Assembly: GCA_964564735.1 (NCBI GenBank)
Contig: CAZMCH010000014.1
Location: forward strand, 1-62,388
Reading direction: 5' to 3'
DNA: 62,388 nt
From: CAZMCH01 sp964564735
GTDB lineage: Bacteria > Poribacteria > DTPJ01
Within the stretch, counting starts at the first letter, position 1. Each line of letters begins with the position of its first letter. Position numbers and translations under genes: made by a program. This document shows positions 8,407 to 17,247 of the stretch, piece by piece. The notes beneath the pieces are model-generated. The model saw nothing but the letters and a program-made list of their open reading frames with translations, did not search any database and was not told the DNA's origin.

Positions 8407-9444
8407 TCACTTTTTTTCCACTAAATTCTTATCCAAAAATTTGATTGCAGAGACCAGATCAATTTCATGGACTCCTTCAAAATGATCAAGTTCTAGCCTA
8501 TCTGGAACGCCTGCTGACTTATATATAGCCTCAAGATGCTTGTATGCCTTTAGTGCATCCTTCTCAATAAAGCAATCATCTTTGCTTCCAATCTGCACCA
8601 TACATGCTCTTGGTGCGATCAGCCCTGCAACATCAGATATATCGCCATATTGCCTCAACCCAAACATGAATTGCGAACCGCATGTATTACCTCTGCCACG
8701 ATCATTTAGGGCATCCTCAATTGTGCTTATATAACAAACGATTACAGCAGATTTTATGCGATTATCCATTGCAGATATATAGGTTGTCATTGTTCCGCCA
8801 AAAGAACATCCCATACACCCAAGCCTCTTGCCATCAACATAAGGTAGTGATTGCAAATAATCAAGGCAACGTTTGGCATCACAAATATCAAGATTAAGCA
8901 TTTGATAGCCCCAATATCCATAAGCTAGATATGCGACATTACAACCATCACGTCCCGGACGACGAACCCACTCGTCACGGTCTTTTCTCTCGCCAAATGT
9001 CCGCCAATCTGGTGCGATTGTTACATATCCATGTTTTGCAAGTTCAACCGCAAATTGCTTTTGGTAATCCATATCAACAACACCTGCAAGCGTATCCTTG
9101 CCTATGCCATGACCATGTGCGCAAAGCACCGCTGGGCATGGATTATCCACAGAGGCTTTATCTGGTATTAATATATAGGCTGGAACAGACGAGAAAGCAT
9201 CAGGATTAAAGATTATCTTTTTACGGGTATATCCATCCAGCTTTACACTTTCAAGCACTTCAACCTCAAGTGGAACAGGATCAGGGCAAGACCCAAGATT
9301 CTGCTTTATTTTGGCTCTGAATTTCCTTCGCCATTCCTGCCAATCACTTTTTGTTTTGCCAGAGAAATGAAGTGGAGGCGTTTGCTTTAACAATTCAGCA
9401 ACACCACTTTCTGCTGATAGAAATCTCTTTGTTTTAGATGGCAT
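8407..9444 (-). CDS. Alpha/beta hydrolase, acetyl-xylan-esterase / dienelactone-hydrolase-like
   Basis: This 345-residue protein has no signal peptide. The fold is clear from CAHGHGIGKD (about 108, oxyanion region), the nucleophile elbow MGCSFGGT (Ser214), an Asp in QIGSKDDCF (about 293) and the His in FEGVHEID (about 329). An N-terminal extension of about 85 residues precedes the core, as in the PF12715-type hydrolases common in Planctomycetes and Poribacteria. It probably deacylates sugars or small esters in the cytoplasm. GAGGAGG lies 8 nt before the ATG. Its stop codon is 45 bp from the convergent GT2 gene. Confidence 0.78.
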   Translation of the reverse strand: MPSKTKRFLSAESGVAELLKQTPPLHFSGKTKSDWQEWRRKFRAKIKQNLGSCPDPVPLEVEVLESVKLDGYTRKKIIFNPDAFSSVPAYILIPDKASVDNPCPAVLCAHGHGIGKDTLAGVVDMDYQKQFAVELAKHGYVTIAPDWRTFGERKDRDEWVRRPGRDGCNVAYLAYGYWGYQMLNLDICDAKRCLDYLQSLPYVDGKRLGCMGCSFGGTMTTYISAMDNRIKSAVIVCYISTIEDALNDRGRGNTCGSQFMFGLRQYGDISDVAGLIAPRACMVQIGSKDDCFIEKDALKAYKHLEAIYKSAGVPDRLELDHFEGVHEIDLVSAIKFLDKNLVEKK

Positions 9445-9462
9445 AAAATCCTCCTCAATCGA

Positions 9463-10314
9463 TTATTTGCTTATCAATCCAGCATTTTTTATTTTGTCTA
9501 TAACTTCGTCTATTATCCAATCAGGAGTTGATGCCCCTGCGGTTATGCCAACTGTTTCGATCCCTTTAAACCATGATAAGTCAAGTTCATTTGCGGTTTC
9601 TATATGATATGTTTTGACGCCTGATTCCTTACAAAGCGATGCAAGCCTGCTAGTGTTTGCGCTATTATATCCACCAATGACAATCATAATATCAACATTT
9701 TTAGCTAACTCAATAGCACCTTCCTGACGTTGGGCTGTTGCATGACAGATAGTATTAAATGCCTTGATTTCATCACATTTTTCAAGCAAGGCATTTACAA
9801 CTCCCTGAAAATTTGGGAAAGATTGGGTTGTCTGCGCGATTACACCGATTCTCTTAGTGATTGGAAGTTTTTGAGCATCACTTGCTTTATCTATTACCCA
9901 AGCCTTATCTTCTGCAAACCCCATTAAACCGATAACTTCTGGGTGATCACCCTCGCCGACAATAACAACCTGATAGCCTTCATTTTTTAGTGATTGGGCA
10001 AGTTTTTGTGCATTGACAACAAACGGGCATGTCGCATCAATAATTATTAAATTCTTTGCTTTTGCTTCGTCTATGGTTGATGGTGTTGTTCCATGAGACC
10101 TAATTATCAGAACATCACCAGAGCTAAGTGAATCAAGATTATTTATTTCTTGAACGCCCTTTTTGCTCAATAATTCTACTTGCTGTGGGTTATGGATAAG
10201 AGGACCTAGACTATATATGGTTTTTTGATACTTATTAGCAGATTCAAAGGCTAATTTCATAGCTCTTTTTACGCCAAAACAAAATCCTGCATTTTTTGCC
10301 AATATTATTTTCAT
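9463..10314 (-). CDS. ispH: 4-hydroxy-3-methylbut-2-enyl diphosphate reductase (IspH/LytB)
   Basis: IspH performs the last step of the methylerythritol phosphate pathway, giving IPP and DMAPP. The three iron-sulfur cysteines are present: C12 in GFCFGVKRA, C96 in DATCPFV and C190 in TICHATAQRQ. The substrate-binding histidines (HNPQ, RSHGTTP, GDHPE) are there too. The 283-residue length from this start matches the family. A longer frame exists to 10344, but family members start at MKIILAKNAGFC, so the ATG at 10314 is preferred even though its ribosome site (GGA) is weak. The gene lies 18 bp downstream of the esterase start on the same strand, without obvious functional linkage. Confidence 0.93.
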   Translation of the reverse strand: MKIILAKNAGFCFGVKRAMKLAFESANKYQKTIYSLGPLIHNPQQVELLSKKGVQEINNLDSLSSGDVLIIRSHGTTPSTIDEAKAKNLIIIDATCPFVVNAQKLAQSLKNEGYQVVIVGEGDHPEVIGLMGFAEDKAWVIDKASDAQKLPITKRIGVIAQTTQSFPNFQGVVNALLEKCDEIKAFNTICHATAQRQEGAIELAKNVDIMIVIGGYNSANTSRLASLCKESGVKTYHIETANELDLSWFKGIETVGITAGASTPDWIIDEVIDKIKNAGLISK

Positions 10315-10359
10315 AAAGATTAATCCAAGCATGTGATAAAACATTGCTACTAATGGCTA

Positions 10360-10409
10360 GGCAGTATATTAAAGACAAAGAAACTGCTCAAATAGTATGA
10401 TATACTGCC
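10360..10409. repeat. 10-bp inverted repeat upstream of ispH
   Basis: GGCAGTATAT (10360-10369) pairs with ATATACTGCC (10400-10409) across a 30-bp loop. It lies between the nucleoside hydrolase stop and the ispH start. No T-run follows on either strand, so it may be a regulatory stem or a repeat rather than an intrinsic terminator. Confidence 0.4.
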
Positions 10410-10463
10410 TTTGTTACAGCGCAAGCAGGCAATATATTACTCAATGCCAAAAATTTAAAGGAA

Positions 10464-11390
10464 TTACTTTGTTAATCGGTCAACCAAAAAATCTTCAAAC
10501 GCAGAAAGATCTTTCCAATCCATTGCGCAGTTTATTTTTTTAGCATTTTCATCCTCAATAGTAAAGCCGTCATCTGTGACCCTAATTCCTAGCTTTTCCA
10601 TCACAAGCAGTTCTTCTGAAAAAGCAAGATAAACCGCCACTGTGTCAAAAAGAACAGAGCTTTGCTCAGGATTTCCTCTTGCCCAGATATTATAGTTTTC
10701 GATAACAGCCTTTGCAATCGGGTCTTGGCAATCTCTTATTTTTGCATATTTTTCATCTTTTAGGACAATAAGCCCGCAAGTATCAAGAGGAGTTATAGTC
10801 ATATCCCATTTAGCAGTAAAAGCTTTTTGGCAATCTTTGGGATATGCAACAACATTATATTCTGCGGAGATTTTTTCACTCCCGCCATATCCTTTTCTGA
10901 CACTTCCGTGCATACCAACAAATTTTGCTTTTTCTGCAATTCTTGGCTCTCTTTCAAGCGCATTGCTGATATTTGGAACGGGACCTATACATATCAAGGT
11001 AGTTTGTTTAGGCGAATTCATTATGGTATCAATCAATGCTCCTACGCCGTCTTTATAAACTTTTCCGGGATATGAATCTAGATCATAGCCTTTTACCCAA
11101 TCCGCTTGACCACCTTCATCATCGCTTAAATGCAGACCGATACCAATAGGAATATCAGTACGTTTAGCGACCTCAAGCATCTTTGCGACAACTTTTGCTC
11201 GATAGGTTGTATTGCCTGTATCAGTTACAATGAGTTTTATATCAAGTTCTGGTGATTTCAACATCATCGCCAAAGCCCATGTATCATCAATATCTCCGCC
11301 GATGTCAGTATCAAGTATTACAGGTATTTTCTCTGATGAAGCAGAATTGCCTACAATAGCAGGAATAATCATGGAAATAATCATTAACAT
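10464..11390 (-). CDS. Inosine-uridine-preferring nucleoside hydrolase family protein, probably exported
   Basis: The 308-residue protein has the family calcium/ribose motif DTDIGGDIDD near residue 28. A further conserved Asp lies in SVLFDTVAVY near residue 247. The family cleaves the N-glycosidic bond of nucleosides. Residues 1-18 are hydrophobic (MLMIISMIIPAIVG) and look like a signal peptide lacking the usual basic n-region. The start is uncertain: no ribosome site precedes 11390, an in-frame TAA lies 6 nt upstream, and a good AAGGAGA lies near 11437, about 50 nt too far away. The N-terminus may therefore be damaged by a mutation or sequencing error. Confidence 0.75.
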   Translation of the reverse strand: MLMIISMIIPAIVGNSASSEKIPVILDTDIGGDIDDTWALAMMLKSPELDIKLIVTDTGNTTYRAKVVAKMLEVAKRTDIPIGIGLHLSDDEGGQADWVKGYDLDSYPGKVYKDGVGALIDTIMNSPKQTTLICIGPVPNISNALEREPRIAEKAKFVGMHGSVRKGYGGSEKISAEYNVVAYPKDCQKAFTAKWDMTITPLDTCGLIVLKDEKYAKIRDCQDPIAKAVIENYNIWARGNPEQSSVLFDTVAVYLAFSEELLVMEKLGIRVTDDGFTIEDENAKKINCAMDWKDLSAFEDFLVDRLTK

Positions 11391-11460
11391 TTTATTTTAC
11401 ATACCAAAAAGCAAGTTATTGCTATTTAATATGTTTCTCCTTTCTTTATCTGTATAATAT

Positions 11461-12462
11461 CTAAAGAACAGATTTTACAGGTGGAGCAGACGCAATCTTA
11501 GAATCATATTCATCAAGGATCTGTTGAATTTTATCGATGTCATCTTTCTGCAAAACCAAATCACTTGCGGGTGCTGTTTCATCTATCTGCGAAGGTCGCC
11601 TGACACCAACGATTGCAGAAGTAACCTCAGAACGTCTTAAAACCCATGCGATTGCTAGTTGAGCAAGCGTTCTGCCGTATTTCTCAGCGATTGGTTTCAG
11701 AGCTTCTACCATATCAAGAGTAATGCTTAATATTGGCTCCTGAAAATCGGGTGTTCGTTTGCGATGATCGTCATCTGAAAGATTTTCAACTCTTTCCCTT
11801 GAAAAACTACCTGTAAGTATTCCTTTACCCATTGGACTATAGCATACAACGCCTATATTATTTTTTCCGCAATATGGAAGTATTTCTTTTTCTACACCTC
11901 TTTTTGTCATATTATAAGGCGGTTGTAATGATGTTAGGGGATGTATTTCCTTGATTTTTTCCATTTGTGCAATATTAAAGTTAGATACGCCGATGTATCG
12001 GACTTTGCCTTCTTTGACAAGTTCTGCCATTGTTGCCCAGCCCTCTAATATTTCATCCATATTATCATCAATAGGCCAATGTATCTGATATAAATCAATA
12101 ACATCAATTCCCATGCGTCTTAGACTATCTTCTGCTTCTTTTTTAACGCTTTCCTTTTTTAGGCTTCTTGATATATCACCTTTATCATCCCAGACAAGCC
12201 CAAGTTTTGTAGCGATAATCGGTCTTTCTTTGAGTTCTTTTAGTGCTTTGCCAACGACCTCTTCTGAGTGTCCAAGTCCGTAAACTGGCGCTGTATCAAT
12301 CCAGTTAACACCTAATTCATAGGATTTTATGATTGCCTTGATAGAATCGTTATCATCTTGTGGTCCCCATCCACCTCTCCATCCAGCGCCAGACATCCCC
12401 CATGTTCCAAATCCAACGGTTGTTAGATGAAGATCTGATGTTCCTAGTTTTCTTGTCTGCAT
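11461..12462 (-). CDS. Aldo/keto reductase
   Basis: This 333-residue NADPH-dependent (beta/alpha)8 oxidoreductase has the full catalytic tetrad: D56 and Y61 in NWIDTAPVYG, K86 in IATKLGL and H128 in YQIHWP. The C-terminal part has the cofactor-loop pattern AIVGVRRPSQIDE. It resembles the sugar/aldehyde reductases of the AKR family (YghZ/general stress protein 69-like). The gene is co-directional with pyrE (27 bp gap) and probably cotranscribed with it. The substrate is unknown, but a sugar or lactaldehyde-like aldehyde would fit the surrounding carbohydrate genes. Confidence 0.85.
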   Translation of the reverse strand: MQTRKLGTSDLHLTTVGFGTWGMSGAGWRGGWGPQDDNDSIKAIIKSYELGVNWIDTAPVYGLGHSEEVVGKALKELKERPIIATKLGLVWDDKGDISRSLKKESVKKEAEDSLRRMGIDVIDLYQIHWPIDDNMDEILEGWATMAELVKEGKVRYIGVSNFNIAQMEKIKEIHPLTSLQPPYNMTKRGVEKEILPYCGKNNIGVVCYSPMGKGILTGSFSRERVENLSDDDHRKRTPDFQEPILSITLDMVEALKPIAEKYGRTLAQLAIAWVLRRSEVTSAIVGVRRPSQIDETAPASDLVLQKDDIDKIQQILDEYDSKIASAPPVKSVL

Positions 12463-12489
12463 AATAGCCCTCCTTGAAAAGCCTTTTAT

Positions 12490-13035
12490 CTAAATTAGGT
12501 CATCCCTAGTAAAAACTGAGTCAAAATCATAACCTTTATTTATTAGAAATTCTCTCCCGCCCTCAAGTCTATCGATCAATACAAGCACTTTTACAACTAA
12601 ACAGCCCTCGTTTTCCAATGCCTTTATTGCTTTTAGCAGAGAACCACCTGTAGTCATAGTTCCATCAACAACACAAACCTTCATCCCTTTTTTTATAGGT
12701 CCTTCTATTAGCTTGCCTGTTCCATGAGCTTTTGGTTCTTTGCGAACAATGAAAGCATCTAAAGGTCTGCCTTCTATATAGCTTATTGCTGAAATTGCTC
12801 CCGCTATAGGGTCTGCCGCCAAAGTAGGTCCTCCCACCGCATCAATATCCACGCCTTTCAGCATATCGAGCATAACTATTGCATTTAGATAAGCCCCTTC
12901 CGATGATAGAGTTACAATTCTTTCATCAAGATAGTAATTGCTTTCTTTACCTGAAGCAAGAGTGAATTTCCCAACTTTTAAAGCCTTTTCTTTGATTAGC
13001 TCTAATAGTCTTGATTTACATTTTTCTATTTCCAT
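12490..13035 (-). CDS. pyrE: Orotate phosphoribosyltransferase
   Basis: PyrE converts orotate and PRPP to orotidine monophosphate in pyrimidine synthesis. The 181-residue protein has FTLASGKESNYYLDER at about 24-39, typical of orotate PRTases, and FIVRKEPKAHGTG for the flexible catalytic loop. The PRPP motif is VCVVDGTMTTGGS at about 120-132. That motif has D-G in place of the more usual E-D/D-D pair before the TTGGS loop, a minor departure. No other pyrimidine gene is adjacent. The next gene upstream is a Gfo/Idh enzyme 18 bp away. Confidence 0.87.
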   Translation of the reverse strand: MEIEKCKSRLLELIKEKALKVGKFTLASGKESNYYLDERIVTLSSEGAYLNAIVMLDMLKGVDIDAVGGPTLAADPIAGAISAISYIEGRPLDAFIVRKEPKAHGTGKLIEGPIKKGMKVCVVDGTMTTGGSLLKAIKALENEGCLVVKVLVLIDRLEGGREFLINKGYDFDSVFTRDDLI

Positions 13036-13053
13036 TTTTTGCTCCCAGAAATA

Positions 13054-14145
13054 TTACCAGAATGTTTGTTTTGGATTTTTGGATGATATTAGGAGTTTAA
13101 TAAACTGCTCTGAAACGAGAAGGTCTTTAACTGCATCCGATGCTGGTGCGATAGTCGGTTTCCCATCACGCACACATTCAATAAAATGTTGCGCTTGCTC
13201 AAAAAAGCACCATTTTTGCGGAATAAAAGGTTCTATTGTTTCAGGTTCAGAACTTATGAAGCCATTTTCTTTGTATATACGGACATTACCAGCCTTTTGC
13301 CTTGCCAATGGTGCAGGCATTTGAAGGTCTATTTTGCCATGCTCAAAACAAATCTTATAATATTCCTGCCACGTATTTTTTAAGCCATAATCAGCCATTT
13401 CAAGCACGCAAGTTGCACCGCTATCAGATTTAGCAGCGATAAGTTTTAGCCCTGGGTCAACATAATCAATAGTATAATCTTCACCGATTAGGTATCGTAT
13501 TAGGTTAACTTGATGAATGTAGTAATTAATAAACTCATCATAAAGATTTCTCAGATTCTCTGGGATCCATTCATGTATGGCTTCTGGATACTCATTATCA
13601 TACTTCTGAGGAATATCGCCGAGATTTATTGGGTCTTCAATAAAATATGTCCAATCACCCGAAGGAGGCATTGTAGCACGAATATAATTGAGTTTTCCAC
13701 AATCGCCATTTTCTTTCCATTTCAATACAGTTTCTCTAGCCAATTTTGCGGATGGATCATGTCTTTTCATGTAACCGATTTGATATAAAACGCCTTTTTC
13801 TTTGGCAAGATCACTCATTCTTTTTGCAGTATCAGATTTGACACACATTGGCTTTTCTGTGGCGACAGGCAAACCAGCGGATATAATATCAGGAATAACG
13901 CTATGATGAAGGCTATACCACATAATCGCAACAACCGCATCAATATCTGCTTTATCGAGCATTTCCCGATGATTTGAATATAGCTCTGCTATCCCATATT
14001 TGTCAGCAACTGCTTTTGCAGTTTCTTTTCTGCCTTCTGCCAAAGCAACTATCTCACAATCAGCGATCTTTGCATAATTGTATATATGCGCAAGCTGACC
14101 CATATATCCACAACCAACAATACCAATGCGCACTTTTTTGCTCAT
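13054..14145 (-). CDS. Gfo/Idh/MocA family oxidoreductase
   Basis: The product has 363 residues. The N-terminal Rossmann fold has IGIVGCGYMGQLAH (about 6), followed by the ATEKPMCV motif (EKP, about 95) that holds the catalytic Lys. The C-terminal alpha/beta substrate domain has an H-x-x-N-like stretch in YYIHQVNLIRYL near 215. Such enzymes oxidise or reduce sugars, inositols or amino sugars using NAD(P). A TTG two codons upstream is possible, but AAGGAG stands 8 nt before the ATG at 14145. It follows the DapA-family gene by only 12 bp, so the two probably act in one sugar-acid pathway. Confidence 0.85.
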   Translation of the reverse strand: MSKKVRIGIVGCGYMGQLAHIYNYAKIADCEIVALAEGRKETAKAVADKYGIAELYSNHREMLDKADIDAVVAIMWYSLHHSVIPDIISAGLPVATEKPMCVKSDTAKRMSDLAKEKGVLYQIGYMKRHDPSAKLARETVLKWKENGDCGKLNYIRATMPPSGDWTYFIEDPINLGDIPQKYDNEYPEAIHEWIPENLRNLYDEFINYYIHQVNLIRYLIGEDYTIDYVDPGLKLIAAKSDSGATCVLEMADYGLKNTWQEYYKICFEHGKIDLQMPAPLARQKAGNVRIYKENGFISSEPETIEPFIPQKWCFFEQAQHFIECVRDGKPTIAPASDAVKDLLVSEQFIKLLISSKNPKQTFW

Positions 14146-14157
14146 CAATAATGCTCC

Positions 14158-15198
14158 TTATAGGTATGATTCATAGCAAAATCTTTCTGTAAGGTCTTTT
14201 CGATTTAGCCTTTCTTCAATATTTACATTAAAAAATTTCTCAACAGGTTCAAATATTTCAGGATTATTATCAAGAACCTTTCTGGCAGAATCAAGGACAA
14301 CCTGTAATCCTTTCTTGGTCATTTTTCCTAATGGTTGGCGGACATTACCAGAAGGCATACCGATAATATTCATGAATGTTTTAACAGCAAGAGGATTTCT
14401 AGCTTTGCATGCTACTATGCCATAAGGTGTTTCCTCTTGAGTTTTGACTGTTACAATTGTATCAAATAGTGGTTGCAATGCCTTTGCGAGTTGTCTGCCT
14501 TTTTCTATATGACCATTGTTTATATATTCGGTCATCTGTTGAACTGCTTTTGGAGCAATATTTGACACAACCGATATAACTCCGCTTGCTTTTATTGTAG
14601 GATCAGTCATCATCTCAAATGTTTTATCGTCGTCACCAGAAAGTATATCAAAGTCATTTCCACAGCATTTTCTAACAAGCCTCATATTATCAAGATCGCC
14701 AGTTGCCTCCTTAACAGCGCAGATATTTGGATATTTTTTATAAGCTATTGCTAAATCCTGTGCAGATAACTGTGTGCCAGTCCTTCCGGGTATAATATAA
14801 GGGATAATTTTTACATTTGGAAATGCCTTTGCAGCAGGTTCAAGGTATTCTTTTCTTATTTCAAGCGAACTTGGTCCATTGTAATACGGATCAACCAGAA
14901 GCACTGCATTAACGCCACATTCGACAGCGTGTTCTGTTCCTATTAACGTTTCTTCAGTAGAATTGCTTCCTGTTCCACCTATGGTAATACATCTGCCGTT
15001 GGCAATCTTATGCACATCATCAATGACTTTGCTGTGTTCTTCCCAACTAAGCGTTGGGCTTTCTCCTGTCGTTCCAACTGCTAAAATTCCGCTTATACCA
15101 TTAGTGACTTGAAACTCTATCAATTGAGCCAGTCCATCATAATCAACGCCTTTTTCATTCATTGGCGTTATGAGCGCTGTGTAACATCCACTAAACAT
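14158..15198 (-). CDS. DapA / N-acetylneuraminate lyase family aldolase
   Basis: This 346-residue class I aldolase has the family signature GILAVGTTGES (about 37-47). The Schiff-base Lys163 is in CAVKEATGD, and Tyr134 is in IPYIIPG. The C-terminus runs about 50 residues beyond the usual ~295, with an Arg/Glu-rich helix. Because it shares an operon with a Gfo/Idh oxidoreductase, a 2-keto-3-deoxy sugar acid or sialic-acid-type substrate is as likely as lysine biosynthesis. An AGGAGG site is spaced correctly before the ATG. It would be the first gene of the 15198-to-11461 run on the minus strand. Confidence 0.8.
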   Translation of the reverse strand: MFSGCYTALITPMNEKGVDYDGLAQLIEFQVTNGISGILAVGTTGESPTLSWEEHSKVIDDVHKIANGRCITIGGTGSNSTEETLIGTEHAVECGVNAVLLVDPYYNGPSSLEIRKEYLEPAAKAFPNVKIIPYIIPGRTGTQLSAQDLAIAYKKYPNICAVKEATGDLDNMRLVRKCCGNDFDILSGDDDKTFEMMTDPTIKASGVISVVSNIAPKAVQQMTEYINNGHIEKGRQLAKALQPLFDTIVTVKTQEETPYGIVACKARNPLAVKTFMNIIGMPSGNVRQPLGKMTKKGLQVVLDSARKVLDNNPEIFEPVEKFFNVNIEERLNRKDLTERFCYESYL

Positions 15199-15235
15199 AT
15201 TCTGTTTTGCCTCCTAGAGAAAAAATAGAACGCTG

Positions 15236-15300
15236 ATTAGGAAGACCCTTCACTTTGCTCATGGTGACAGAAAATGTCATTCTGAACACAGTGAAGAATC
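15236..15300. repeat. Second copy of the GTCATTCTGA palindromic repeat
   Basis: The left arm CCTTCACTTTGCTCATGGTGACA faces TGTCATTCTGAAC followed by ACAGTGAAGAATCT. The arms pair imperfectly around the centre GAAAA. It is the same family as 7261-7324 and lies upstream of the DapA-family gene. Confidence 0.6.
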
Positions 15301-15624
15301 TCTTTCAGTCTTTATCTATTGCTAACTGAAAAAGTCGTATTATTATATTATTCTGCCTTTTCCTATCATATAAGGTTTATTGCAGTATATGTCAAATCAT
15401 ATATTATGTCAATATGCTTTTTGTTTTAATGCTTGTATATGTGGGAGAAATTTGATGAGTGATGAGAACTCTGAGATAAAAAGATGGTGAGTAAGTGTGG
15501 CTATAGTGTATTTACGGTCTCAATCCCCTAAAACAGGTCAAATGCTTTCCTACAGCTACCTTTCTGAAGCCTTATAAATAAAGGTTTTAGGAGGCACTTT
15601 TCCGCAATACCATTTCTCGTTGTG

Positions 15625-15670
15625 TTTTTGTCAACAAAATGCGGTTTTTCGCACTTTTTTGTTGACAAAA
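15625..15670. repeat. Long nested palindrome with TTGTCAACAAAA arms
   Basis: The left arm (15625-15643) reads TTTTTGTCAACAAAATGCG. The right arm (15650-15670) reads CGCAC then TTTTTTGTTGACAAAA. They pair over almost their whole length around a 6-base loop. It lies 44 bp downstream of the toroid-repeat gene's stop codon on the minus strand. There is no clear T-run after it, so it may be a protein-binding operator, a factor-dependent terminator or a repeat. Confidence 0.6.
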
Positions 15671-15713
15671 TCAATCCTGAATCTTTAGAAGAATCAAGCA
15701 AAAAACTTTATTA

Positions 15714-16796
15714 TCATTTAGGATAACCGACAGAAAGAGCCAATACAGCATAGGACGTTGATAATATTGGCAGGGCTTCCATCCATCTATCTTCAGAATT
15801 AACCCAACTTCCGTCATTCTTCTGGAGACTAACAAGTTTTTTTGTCAACTCTTCATACCAATTATGTTTGACACCTTTTGAGTCTGTTATTACAGGTTCG
15901 CCATAGAGTTTCAAAGCCTTTGCCATAGTATGATAATTATAATATAGTCCTTGCTGACCCATCCCTGGGTTTTCGTCAAGTGTGTAATGTGCTTTGATCC
16001 ATTTTACAGCGTCTTGAACTCTTGGATCATTCTTATCAACGTTTGCATGTATAAAACTCAATAAGCCTGCATAGGTCATGGATGCGTAAGATTTTGGTCT
16101 GCCGTTTTCGTCATTACCCGCTTTGCTTTCACCGGGGCGATATACAAATCCGCCATCATCGCCAGCCCATGATTGATCGTTTGATTCGCTTCTATTCTGA
16201 CAACGTTCTAAAAATTTAACCGCTTTTGACCATACTTCCGAATCTTTTGGTAATTCACTTGCTTTTAGGGCTTCTAGGCTATATTTCAGATTTGACATAT
16301 CAGGTACAGGAGTGCTTCCATAGCCTATACCACCATAATATTTATCGCTTGGTGTTAGCCCATCACCCTCATCAAACTGATAGCTTACAATGGTTCTTTG
16401 TGCATTTTTGATTATATCCTTATATGCTGGATTCTTCGTTGCAGTTAAAGCCATTATCGCTATTGATGTATTATAGTTTGGTAAATCCTCTTTATATATG
16501 CCACCATCAGGCTTAACCATCGTTAAAAGGTATTGAATGGCTTTTTTTACGGTTTCGTTATTATTTTCGTTGTAATTATTAGGACTTGTTATAAAAGCAG
16601 TCGCAACAAGTGCAGTTATTCCCGGATGATCCTCAAAAGAGCCATTTGGTTTTTGCTGATTTTTTAGCCATACAAGGCTTTTATCTATTGCAGATTTGGC
16701 GGATGTTTTCGTTGCTGGCGAGACTTCTGAATAAGTATTTACGCCTATATATAATATTAAAGTTAAACTTATCAATAAAACGGTTATTTTTTTCAT
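15714..16796 (-). CDS. Exported prenyltransferase/squalene-oxidase-repeat (alpha-toroid) protein
   Basis: The product has 360 residues with a signal peptide at 1-23 (ITVLLISLTLILYIGV core). The mature part is built of alpha-alpha toroid repeats of the terpene cyclase type: KSLVWLKNQQKPNGSF (about 44), AIQYLLTMVKPDGG (about 86), ADDGGF near 225 and VSLQKNDGSWVN near 324. Related exported proteins are common in Planctomycetes and Verrucomicrobia and have no proven enzyme activity. They resemble the structural fold of squalene-hopene cyclases, but the catalytic DxDD motif is not apparent. It ends in SVGYPK and lacks the LamG-protein tail. It is monocistronic, bounded by intergenic regions over 440 bp on both sides. 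Confidence 0.75.
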   Translation of the reverse strand: MKKITVLLISLTLILYIGVNTYSEVSPATKTSAKSAIDKSLVWLKNQQKPNGSFEDHPGITALVATAFITSPNNYNENNNETVKKAIQYLLTMVKPDGGIYKEDLPNYNTSIAIMALTATKNPAYKDIIKNAQRTIVSYQFDEGDGLTPSDKYYGGIGYGSTPVPDMSNLKYSLEALKASELPKDSEVWSKAVKFLERCQNRSESNDQSWAGDDGGFVYRPGESKAGNDENGRPKSYASMTYAGLLSFIHANVDKNDPRVQDAVKWIKAHYTLDENPGMGQQGLYYNYHTMAKALKLYGEPVITDSKGVKHNWYEELTKKLVSLQKNDGSWVNSEDRWMEALPILSTSYAVLALSVGYPK

Positions 16797-17247
16797 GTTC
16801 TTTCACTCCATTGTTAAAGTTTATATATAAAATCCCTTTGGGAAAGGGAGGATTTGATGATTATAATACAAAGATCAATTTGCTCAAGCAGTATGTTCCC
16901 AAGCTTTTAATGTTCTATCTTAAATCTGAAATCCCAAATCTTACTTCGTGCCTTCGTATCTTGGTTATAAATACAAATTCTTACGCCGAACTCATGTTAA
17001 ATAAAAGCAAGGAGTCAGCGGGTTACTAACTCCTTACAAATCTTCGGTGCGGAAGGTTTTTTACTAAAAACTGTGTCTGATTATATATTTAGCAATTATT
17101 ATGCCATGCAAGAGTGACTGGGGATTTAGACTTGTAGATTGAGTATTTAAGCCAAAAAACATAAATAAACCTTAATCTTGATACTTAAATTTTTATTTTT
17201 AATCGGCTAGTCTGTATAGAATCTGGTCAGCAGGTGTCCAAAAAGTG
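16797..17247. other. 451-bp intergenic region with repeat remnants and small hairpins
   Basis: I see no gene here. CCCTTTGGGAAAGGG at about 16832 forms a short hairpin. 16944-16996 is a half copy of the tGTGTCTTGG repeat described at 41984-42146. AAGGAGT and ACTCCTT pair near 17010-17036. CTTCGGTGCGGAAG followed by a T-run near 17042-17062 could be a weak plus-strand terminator, though no plus-strand gene ends here. Confidence 0.4.
16944..16996. repeat. Half copy of the CTTTGTG-CTTTGTGTCTTGG repeat
   Basis: CTTCGTGCCTTCGTATCTTGG followed by TTATAAATACAAATTC and CGAACTCATG matches the right arm of the palindromic element at 41984-42146 base for base at most positions. No left arm is visible here, so it is a decayed or solo copy. 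Confidence 0.55.

Larger units (their letters stand above)
15199..15713. other. 515-bp intergenic region: two palindromes, otherwise no gene seen
   Basis: This gap precedes the DapA-family gene and follows the toroid-repeat gene, both on the minus strand. It holds the repeat at 15236-15300 and the long palindrome at 15625-15670. Between them (15305-15620) I see no ORF with a ribosome site, no tRNA and no clear promoter. A small hairpin CCTT..AAGG sits near 15571-15586. Confidence 0.5.

Noticed and set aside
16610..17029. 139-codon open frame on the plus strand
   Set aside because: The first half is antisense to the toroid-repeat signal peptide and the rest runs through repeat remnants.
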